DNA of 5,304 nt, from positions 1 to 5,304 of the forward strand of contig JAFAMK010000161.1 in assembly GCA_019233415.1 (NCBI GenBank), read 5' to 3'. The position numbers were made by a program, and so were the translations under genes. Source of the stretch: Vulcanimicrobiota bacterium. GTDB lineage: Bacteria; Vulcanimicrobiota; Vulcanimicrobiia; Vulcanimicrobiales; Vulcanimicrobiaceae. Shown here piece after piece: positions 1-5,304 of this stretch; the first letter of the stretch is position 1; every line of letters begins with the position of its first letter. A model generated the notes under the pieces. The model worked only from the letters and a program-made list of their open reading frames with translations. It ran no database searches and was not told the origin of the DNA.

Positions 1-117
1 AAGGTCGAGGGGGTCGAGGGCGTCAAGTCGGCGACCGTCGACATCACCTTCAACCCGCCGTGGGACCCGCGCACGATGGCGAGCGAAGACGTGAAGCTCG
101 CGCTAGGAATCTGGTAG
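1..117 (+). CDS. DUF59/MIP18-family Fe-S assembly factor (SufT-like), C-terminal end only
   Basis: Frame 1 is open from the first base to the TAG at 115-117 and gives the last 38 residues of a protein whose start lies outside the window. The tail reads VKSATVDITFNPPWDPRTM and ends in LALGIW. A V-x-V-x-(F/W)-x-PPW-x-P-x-x-M segment followed by a short helix and a terminal LG(I/L)(W) is the usual ending of small DUF59/MIP18 proteins such as SufT and PaaD-like factors. Members of this family help assemble or transfer iron-sulfur clusters to target proteins in the cytoplasm; the precise client cannot be told from this fragment. The conserved cysteine found earlier in many family members is not in the window. 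The next gene starts 40 nt downstream on the same strand, so co-transcription is possible. Family call fairly sure; specific role not. Confidence 0.75.
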   Translation, partial: KVEGVEGVKSATVDITFNPPWDPRTMASEDVKLALGIW

Positions 118-157
118 CGAGCTAGCGGGTCCGCCCACGCCTGCCGATCCTTAGGGA

Positions 158-1435
158 GTGGCCGGCTCGGCGAGAGAGTACCATCTGCGCTGCTGCGCGT
201 GCGGGACGACGTACGACGACGACGGCGTGCGGCTCGACTGCGACCAGCCGCACCCGCCGGCCCTGCTGCGCAGCGTCTACCCGCAGCAGCTGAGCCGCGC
301 GCCGCACGACACCTCGATGGCGCGCTTCGCATCGTGGCTGCCGCGCAGCCGGACGATCGTGACCGGCGCGCGGACCGCGGTCTTCCGCGGCGAGCGCCTC
401 GGCCGCCACCTCGGGCTGCGCGACCTCTGGATCGCGTTCAACGGCTGGTGGCCCGACCGCGGCGCGACGCTGGCGACCGCGACCTTCAAGGAGCTGGAGG
501 CCGTCGCCGTGCTGGCGCGGCTCGCGCCCGGCGAGCGCCGAACGATCGTCGTCTCGTCCGCCGGAAATACCGCCGCCGCGTTCGCGTCGATCGCGACCGA
601 AACCGACCTGCCGGTGCTGATCGTGATCCCGCTCGACGCCTGGGACGCGCTGGCCGGCCTCGTGCGCGTCGGCCCGTCGGTCCGCATCGTCGCGATCGCC
701 GACGGAACCTACGAGGACGCGATCGCGCTCGCCAAGCGGCTCGCGGCCCGCGACGGCTACGTGGCCGAAGGCGGGGTCCGCAACGTCGGGCGCCGCGACG
801 GGATGGGGACGATCATGCTCTCCGCCGCCGACGCGATCGGCGCGCTCCCCGGCGCGTACGTGCAGGCGGTCGGGAGCGCGGCCGGCGCGCTCGCCGCGCA
901 CGAGGCTGCGCTGCGGCTGATCGGCGACGGCCGCTTCGGCCGGCATCTGCCGCGGCTCGTCCTCGGCCAGAACGCGCCGTTCACGCCGATTCACGACGCC
1001 TGGGACCGCCGCGCCGCAACGCTCGCAGAGATCACGCCGGCCGAGGCGCGCGAGCGCCAACGCCGGATCGCCGCGTCGGTCCTCGGCAACCCCGCGCCGC
1101 CGTACGCGGCGGCCGGCGGCGTGCGCGAGGCGCTCGCGGCGAGCAACGGCAGCACCTTCGCGGTCACCAACGACGAGATGGCGACCGCGATGACGCTCTT
1201 CGCCGAGCTGGAAGGGATCGACGTCGAACCGGCCGCGGGCGTGGCGACGGCGACGCTCGCCCACGCGGTGCGCGCGGGCGCGATCGCGCCCGACGAGACC
1301 GTCTTGCTGAACGTCACCGGCGGCGGGCGCCGGCTGCGCCCGCGCGTCACCGTGCCGCAGCGCCCGGCGCTCGTCATCGACCGCGCGCAGCTCGACATCG
1401 GTCCGGACCTCATCGCCGATGGAATCGGTGCCTGA
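158..1435 (+). CDS. Cysteate synthase-like PLP-dependent enzyme (threonine synthase superfamily)
   Basis: A 425-residue fold-type II PLP enzyme. Known cysteate synthases (methanogens, coenzyme M pathway) replace the phosphate of O-phospho-L-serine with sulfite to make L-cysteate in the cytoplasm. Visible signs are an N-terminal Cys cluster (C12, C13, C15, C28) like the zinc-ribbon-type start of threonine synthases; an AFNGWWPDRGA segment at 93-103; a TFKELEA segment in which K111 is the likely PLP Schiff-base lysine; SSAGNT at 133-138 (cofactor/substrate loop); RRDGMGT in the middle; EGIDVEPAAGVA late; and VTGGG at 386-390 for PLP phosphate binding. FNG-W/Y-WP, FKELEA and the late NVTGGG fit the cysteate synthase branch better than ThrC, which usually has TGSFKDRG. 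GTG 158 is the only usable start: an in-frame TAG lies at 152-154 and the Cys cluster begins at codon 12. The AGGGAG before it abuts the start codon. Cysteate could feed coenzyme M, sulfonolipid or another sulfonate. Superfamily is sure; the substrate is inferred. Confidence 0.8.
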   Translation: MAGSAREYHLRCCACGTTYDDDGVRLDCDQPHPPALLRSVYPQQLSRAPHDTSMARFASWLPRSRTIVTGARTAVFRGERLGRHLGLRDLWIAFNGWWPDRGATLATATFKELEAVAVLARLAPGERRTIVVSSAGNTAAAFASIATETDLPVLIVIPLDAWDALAGLVRVGPSVRIVAIADGTYEDAIALAKRLAARDGYVAEGGVRNVGRRDGMGTIMLSAADAIGALPGAYVQAVGSAAGALAAHEAALRLIGDGRFGRHLPRLVLGQNAPFTPIHDAWDRRAATLAEITPAEARERQRRIAASVLGNPAPPYAAAGGVREALAASNGSTFAVTNDEMATAMTLFAELEGIDVEPAAGVATATLAHAVRAGAIAPDETVLLNVTGGGRRLRPRVTVPQRPALVIDRAQLDIGPDLIADGIGA

Positions 1436-1445
1436 CAGGCGCTTC

Positions 1446-1464
1446 CTAGCGAAGAGATCGCTGG
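1446..1464 (+). terminator. Weak hairpin after the cysteate synthase-like gene
   Basis: Arms AGCGA (1448-1452) and TCGCT (1458-1462) pair perfectly around the loop AGAGA, and the stem extends by T-G and C-G pairs to 1446 and 1464. It begins 11 nt after the stop codon, where a terminator would sit. The stem is short and no T-run follows, only a mildly AT-rich stretch, so it may not terminate transcription. Confidence 0.3.
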
Positions 1465-1494
1465 TCGACCATATTTCCTGAGAATGTGATCGCT

Positions 1495-1505
1495 CCCTTA
1501 AAGGG
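1495..1505. promoter_or_regulatory. Small perfect inverted repeat, possible operator
   Basis: CCCTT-A-AAGGG is an exact 11-nt inverted repeat in the AT-richer centre of the intergenic region, 68 nt before the TTG start of the lipoprotein gene. Its one-base centre suits a protein-bound DNA site better than an RNA hairpin. Palindromes this short arise by chance, so the call is tentative. Confidence 0.25.
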
Positions 1506-1562
1506 CCGATAAGAACGGACCCGTATCCTCCGGCGGGGCCTCGAGCCCGCTTACATTCGATC

Positions 1563-1568
1563 GGAGGT
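1563..1568 (+). promoter_or_regulatory. Strong Shine-Dalgarno site that fixes a TTG start
   Basis: GGAGGT is a near-perfect Shine-Dalgarno match ending 4 nt before TTG 1573. It is the best ribosome-binding site in the window and supports the rare TTG start, which also places the signal peptide exactly at the N-terminus. Confidence 0.8.
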
Positions 1569-1572
1569 ACCT

Positions 1573-2796
1573 TTGCAGTTTCGGGTGTTCTCCGCGAGCC
1601 TCGCGCTCGCCATCGTCGTCGCCGGATGCACCGGCGGTTCTTCGGTCACGCCTACCGGGTCAACATCGCCGCGCCAGCCCGTCGCGGCACAGCGGCACGT
1701 CAACGTCAGCCACAACCCGAGCGGCCGCCGCGTGCTCGACGCGAGCGGCAACCTCGTCGACGGCGGCTTCGAAAGCGGCGGCTTTGCGAACTGGCAGCAG
1801 TGCGGCGACGTCAACGCGTCGATCGAGACGAGCGTCGTTCACAGCGGCACGTACGCCGAGCAGTCCGGGAGCACGTCGAGCGAGCCGAACGGCGACGCCG
1901 GCGTCTGCCAGAGCGTCGTCGTCCCCACCGGCGGCACGCTGACGTTCTGGACGAAGCAGTCGACGAACGAGACCTCGACCAAGTACGCCTATCAGGAAGC
2001 CGATCTGCTCGACGCGAGCGGCAACGTCCTGGACAACCTCTACACCGTCGCGTCGACCGGCGGCTGGACCCAGCGCACGTACGACGTGAGCGCGTATGCC
2101 GGCCAGACGGTCTATGTCTATTTCGGCGTCCACGGCAACGGCGCGAGCGGCTGGAACATGGTCCAGTACGTCGACGATGTCGCGTGGGCCGGTTCCGCAA
2201 CACCCACCCCGACCCCGACGGCGCGTCCGACGGCGACGCCGACTCCGACCGCAACGCCGACCGCGGGCGGCACACCCACCCCAACTCCGACCGCGACCCC
2301 GACGCCGGGCAGCACGCCGACGCCGACTCGCACGCCCACGCCGACCCCGACTCCGACGCGCACGCCGACTCCGGCACCGACGGCGACGCCGACACCGGGG
2401 ACGACACCGACCCCGGTGCCTTCCGGCTATCCGACGCCGTCCGCGTGCAACGACGCGAGCTTCCTGACGCTGCAGGCGTCGCACCCGTCGGGTTACACCG
2501 AGGTGACGATCTGCGGCACCGTCACGCAGGTGCTGCCCGAGAAGACGACCTCGAGCGGGCTGCACAAGTACTTCTACGTGCAGGTCGCGAGCGGTGACAG
2601 CGTCGAGGCGGTCTGCAACATCGACGTGATGGGCGAGTTCACCGTGAACGTCGGCGACTACGCCGTCGTCCACGGCCGCTTCTACTACGACAACGCCAGC
2701 TCGCAAGGGATCGACTGGACCCACCACAACACCGCGGGCGCGTCGTGGCCGTATCCCGGCTACGTCCAAATCAACAACGGCCCGCTGTTCAGCTAA
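1573..2796 (+). CDS. Secreted lipoprotein: jelly-roll-like domain, Thr-Pro linker, DUF3465-like domain
   Basis: A 407-residue predicted lipoprotein. Residues 1-18 form a hydrophobic signal peptide with a single Arg (R4), ending in the lipobox VAGC (16-19); C19 would be lipidated, with export by Sec and processing by LspA. Residues about 58-207 (NLVDGGFESGGFANW at the start, VQYVDDVAW at the end) look like a beta-sandwich of the carbohydrate-binding/galactose-binding jelly-roll type; C77 and C112 could form a disulfide. Residues 210-289 are an extended Thr-Pro linker. Residues about 292-407 resemble DUF3465: CGTVTQVLPEKTTSSGLHK, then CNIDVMGEF, VGDYAVVHGRFYY, DWTHHNTAG (W382-H385) and a closing NNGP. 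That domain has an OB-fold-like pattern and no established function. C292, C314 and C348 are further cysteines. The start is TTG 1573, 5 nt after GGAGG (1563-1567). A role in surface binding or a cell-envelope matrix is inferred; no catalytic site is recognised. Confidence 0.85.
   Translation: MQFRVFSASLALAIVVAGCTGGSSVTPTGSTSPRQPVAAQRHVNVSHNPSGRRVLDASGNLVDGGFESGGFANWQQCGDVNASIETSVVHSGTYAEQSGSTSSEPNGDAGVCQSVVVPTGGTLTFWTKQSTNETSTKYAYQEADLLDASGNVLDNLYTVASTGGWTQRTYDVSAYAGQTVYVYFGVHGNGASGWNMVQYVDDVAWAGSATPTPTPTARPTATPTPTATPTAGGTPTPTPTATPTPGSTPTPTRTPTPTPTPTRTPTPAPTATPTPGTTPTPVPSGYPTPSACNDASFLTLQASHPSGYTEVTICGTVTQVLPEKTTSSGLHKYFYVQVASGDSVEAVCNIDVMGEFTVNVGDYAVVHGRFYYDNASSQGIDWTHHNTAGASWPYPGYVQINNGPLFS
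2200..2439 (+). repeat. Imperfect Thr-Pro codon repeat (low-complexity linker)
   Basis: About 80 codons made almost only of Thr (acg, acc, aca) and Pro (ccg, ccc), broken by Ala, Arg, Gly and Ser. The DNA has a six-base period (acnccn) with no exact long unit, and encodes an extended, probably rigid and possibly glycosylated spacer between the two folded domains of the lipoprotein. Because the unit is six bases, slippage would usually lengthen or shorten the linker without shifting the frame. Confidence 0.9.
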
Positions 2797-2810
2797 CCAG
2801 CTCACGCGCT

Positions 2811-2834
2811 CGGGCCCCGGTTCGCCGGGGCCCG
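2811..2834 (+). terminator. Perfect 10-bp GC hairpin with TTCG loop
   Basis: Arms CGGGCCCCGG (2811-2820) and CCGGGGCCCG (2825-2834) are fully complementary around TTCG, and a T-G pair at 2810/2835 may extend the stem. It starts 14 nt after the lipoprotein stop codon and ends 27 nt before the carboxylase start. A very stable stem with a UUCG tetraloop is typical of terminator or attenuator hairpins. No T-run follows, so it is not a classical intrinsic terminator; it may terminate weakly, protect the upstream mRNA's 3' end, or limit read-through into the carboxylase gene. Confidence 0.65.
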
Positions 2835-2839
2835 GCACT

Positions 2840-2855
2840 CCGGCGGAGAAGCCGG
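2840..2855 (+). promoter_or_regulatory. Ribosome-binding site of the carboxylase gene, in the loop of a small hairpin
   Basis: GGAGAA (2845-2850) is the only Shine-Dalgarno-like sequence before ATG 2862, with 11 nt between. It forms the whole loop of a possible 5-bp stem, CCGGC (2840-2844) with GCCGG (2851-2855). The long spacing would be shortened if the stem formed. The site supports the start at 2862; regulation through the hairpin is only a possibility. Confidence 0.45.
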
Positions 2856-2861
2856 CTCGCG

Positions 2862-4430
<1,569 letters not shown>

Positions 4431-4437
4431 CGCGACG

Positions 4438-5016
4438 ATGGCGAACACCGGTGCCCTCGTCGGCGTCTCGGATCACGGCGGCTGGGCCGTCTTCGTAACC
4501 GTAGCACCCGACGGAACGCTCCTCGACCGCCGCCGCGTCGAACTCGTCGACGACGCGCTACCGGCCATCCCCCACCATCACGAAGCGCAACAACTCCCGA
4601 TGGACGAAGCCGTAGCCTTGGTCGAGCGAGTACGCGCATCGGCAGAGAAGCACGCGGCACTCGCACTGGACGCGGTGGCGGCGACAGTACCGCACATCCA
4701 AGGTATCGCCCTGCGCACATGCCCGCCGCTCCCGGCCACGATTCCCGAGCGCATCACCGACTACCGCGCCCGCAACGTCGCCGACTGGGTGATGTACCGC
4801 AAAGCCCTCGCCGCCGCGGCCGAGTCCCGCGCGTGGCCCGTCCACTGGTACGATGCGAAGAGCGTATTCGCGTCAGCTGCGGCGGCAATGCACGTCGAAG
4901 ACCTCGACGCTCACTTCCTCCAAATCCGCAAGTCAATCGGCCCACCATGGACCCAAGACCACAAGCTCGCCATGGCAGCGGCCCTCGTCGCGGCAACGGG
5001 GGCTTGCAAAACCTAA
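4438..5016 (+). CDS. Conserved-looking protein of unknown function, possibly RNase H/RuvC-like
   Basis: I do not recognise a named family. The 192-residue protein has no signal peptide or membrane segment, so it is probably cytoplasmic. It opens with GVSDHGGWAVFVTV (D12), followed by a second strand in DGTLLDRRRVELVD. Then come PHHHEAQ (45-51), a helix rich in Ala and Glu, a strand ending in IALRTCPPLP, DYRARNVADWVMYRKAL (108-124), VHWYDAKSVFA (135-145) and GPPWTQDHKLAMAAALVAA (168-186). The order of a strand with Asp and Gly-Trp-Ala-Val, a beta hairpin, later strands and a C-terminal Asp-bearing helix (D174) resembles RNase H/RuvC-like nucleases or ATPases, but this is inference. ATG 4438 begins 7 nt after the carboxylase stop with no clear Shine-Dalgarno sequence, so translation probably depends on coupling to that gene. 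Codons such as gta, cta and gca are commoner than upstream. The gene looks real; its function is unknown. Confidence 0.8.
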   Translation: MANTGALVGVSDHGGWAVFVTVAPDGTLLDRRRVELVDDALPAIPHHHEAQQLPMDEAVALVERVRASAEKHAALALDAVAATVPHIQGIALRTCPPLPATIPERITDYRARNVADWVMYRKALAAAAESRAWPVHWYDAKSVFASAAAAMHVEDLDAHFLQIRKSIGPPWTQDHKLAMAAALVAATGACKT

Positions 5017-5032
5017 CCGATTGGTTTATACT
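5004..5032 (+). promoter_or_regulatory. Sigma70-type promoter for the DUF2442 gene
   Basis: TTGCAA (5004-5009) and TATACT (5027-5032) are separated by exactly 17 nt; each differs from the consensus by one or two bases. The -35 box overlaps the last codons of the upstream gene. Transcription would start near 5038-5041, leaving a leader of roughly 50 nt before ATG 5088. The AT-rich -10 region stands out in this GC-rich window. Confidence 0.7.
5015..5026. promoter_or_regulatory. Near-perfect palindrome between the -35 and -10 boxes, possible operator
   Basis: AACCGATTGGTT is a 12-bp palindrome with one mismatched pair (G5019/T5022). It lies wholly inside the promoter spacer and immediately follows the first base of the upstream stop codon. 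A repressor bound here would block RNA polymerase. The bound protein is unknown. Confidence 0.4.
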
Positions 5033-5036
5033 AACA

Positions 5037-5048
5037 GCCGAAATCGGC
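5037..5048. promoter_or_regulatory. Inverted repeat at the predicted transcription start, possible operator
   Basis: GCCGA-AA-TCGGC has perfect 5-bp arms and falls on the expected transcription start of the promoter at 5004-5032. Position and symmetry suit a repressor site, as in self-regulated small operons. Its sequence differs from the palindrome at 5015-5026, so one protein need not bind both. Confidence 0.4.
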
Positions 5049-5087
5049 ACCATCAGCAATCCGACGAGAGTGGAAGGAAATGCAGAA

Positions 5088-5304
5088 ATGACGAGAGATG
5101 CGCGGATCGCGACGACGGACGCTGAGATCCGCGAAGCGGGGCGTCGGGCGCGAGCGGCGGCAAAGGAGATGACGACGATCGTGGAAGCGCGTTATGCCAA
5201 GGCGTATGACGCGCTCGTCGTTCGGCTCAGCACCGGCTCGACGATCATCGTCCCGAGGAAGCGGCTTCCCGGCTTTCAGCGTGTCGCGCCTGCGGCGCTT
5301 CGGA
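5088..5304 (+). CDS. DUF2442 domain protein, N-terminal 72 residues (cut by window end)
   Basis: The frame is open from ATG 5088 to the window end (72 codons plus one base). GGAAGG at 5072-5077 lies 10 nt upstream and selects this ATG over the earlier one at 5080, which leads to a stop after three codons. Residues 1-28 contain a charged, Ala/Arg-rich helix (TDAEIREAGRRARAAAKE). Residues 29-72 follow the DUF2442 pattern: ARYAKAYDALVVRLSTG, then TIIVPRKRLPGF and a final VAPAALR, where family members usually read (L/F)-P-x-x-x-(L/I)-x-G-(L/F)-x-x-A-x-x-x-x-L. DUF2442 proteins are small and often sit beside DUF4160 in toxin-antitoxin-like pairs, where an antitoxin or DNA-binding role has been proposed. 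No DUF4160 gene lies upstream; the downstream side is outside the window. Only a short C-terminal part is probably missing. Confidence 0.8.
   Translation, partial: MTRDARIATTDAEIREAGRRARAAAKEMTTIVEARYAKAYDALVVRLSTGSTIIVPRKRLPGFQRVAPAALR

Larger units (their letters stand above)
1436..1572. other. Intergenic region before the lipoprotein gene, with small inverted repeats
   Basis: The gap of 137 nt is clearly more AT-rich in its centre (about 1470-1515) than the flanking genes and probably carries the lipoprotein gene's promoter, but no hexamer pair is convincing. Possible -10-like strings are GATAAG (1508-1513) and TTAAAG (1498-1503), without a good -35 partner. Three inverted repeats are visible: 1446-1464, 1495-1505 (CCCTT-A-AAGGG) and 1533-1550 (GCGGG/CCCGC arms). 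None is followed by a T-run. The ribosome-binding site GGAGGT lies at 1563-1568. Confidence 0.5.

Noticed and set aside
122..1264. A 380-codon open frame on the minus strand opposite the PLP enzyme
   Set aside because: It is Arg/Ala/Val/Gly-rich with no recognisable domain, as expected for the antisense frame of a high-GC gene whose third positions are mostly G or C. The plus-strand protein has clear family motifs.
1511..1526. GAAC...CGTA strings resembling an ECF sigma promoter
   Set aside because: The two elements are only about 5 nt apart instead of the roughly 16 nt expected for such promoters.
2200..2439. The repeated DNA as a CRISPR or non-coding tandem array
   Set aside because: There are no unique spacers and no exact repeat units. 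The period follows Thr-Pro codons in the lipoprotein frame.
2745..2861. A longer start for the carboxylase overlapping the lipoprotein gene
   Set aside because: The extra 39 residues are Arg-rich and unlike the family N-terminus, would be translated through the TTCG hairpin, and precede the ribosome-binding site at 2845-2850.
5080..5091. A three-codon mini-ORF whose TGA overlaps the DUF2442 start
   Set aside because: Its ATG lies only 2 nt after the GGAAGG site, too close for normal initiation, and the overlap is easily explained by chance.
4853..5125. A 90-codon plus-strand open frame across the end of the unknown gene and the DUF2442 start
   Set aside because: It overlaps two better-supported genes in another frame, has Ser/Arg-rich composition with no motif, and would run through the promoter at 5004-5032.

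Overview
The window is about 70% GC by eye. It holds six protein-coding genes, all on the + strand: two are cut by the window edges and four are complete. The genes are densely packed bacterial ones with GTG, TTG and ATG starts. No RNA gene, insertion sequence, CRISPR array or replication origin is visible. The bacterial lipoprotein signal, the long Thr-Pro linker in a secreted lipoprotein, the high GC and the mix of gene families suggest a poorly sampled soil-type phylum. Candidatus Eremiobacterota/Vulcanimicrobiota (WPS-2) would fit, but this is an impression from protein style and not a demonstrated assignment.

Layout: (1) 1-117, the last 38 codons of a DUF59/MIP18-family (SufT-like) Fe-S assembly factor. 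(2) 158-1435, a fold-type II PLP enzyme with an N-terminal Cys cluster. It looks much more like archaeal cysteate synthase than like ordinary threonine synthase. (3) 1436-1572, an intergenic gap with small inverted repeats and no convincing promoter. (4) 1573-2796, a secreted lipoprotein with a jelly-roll-like domain, an 80-residue Thr-Pro linker and a C-terminal DUF3465-like domain. (5) 2797-2861, a short gap with a perfect 10-bp hairpin capped by TTCG. (6) 2862-4430, the carboxyltransferase (beta) subunit of an acyl-CoA carboxylase, most like propionyl-CoA carboxylase. (7) 4438-5016, a conserved-looking protein of unknown function 7 nt behind the carboxylase, probably in the same transcript. 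(8) 5004-5048, a good sigma70-type promoter with two palindromes. (9) 5088 to the window end, the start of a DUF2442 protein.

The first two genes could share a transcript and are loosely linked by sulfur chemistry (Fe-S assembly; sulfite plus phosphoserine to cysteate), but the sequence does not prove a functional link. The carboxylase and the following gene look translationally coupled. The DUF2442 gene has its own promoter and possible operators. The points most worth following up are the cysteate-synthase-like gene in a bacterium, the DUF3465 lipoprotein architecture, the unknown 192-residue protein (which may have an RNase H/RuvC-like fold), and the promoter/palindrome arrangement before the DUF2442 gene.
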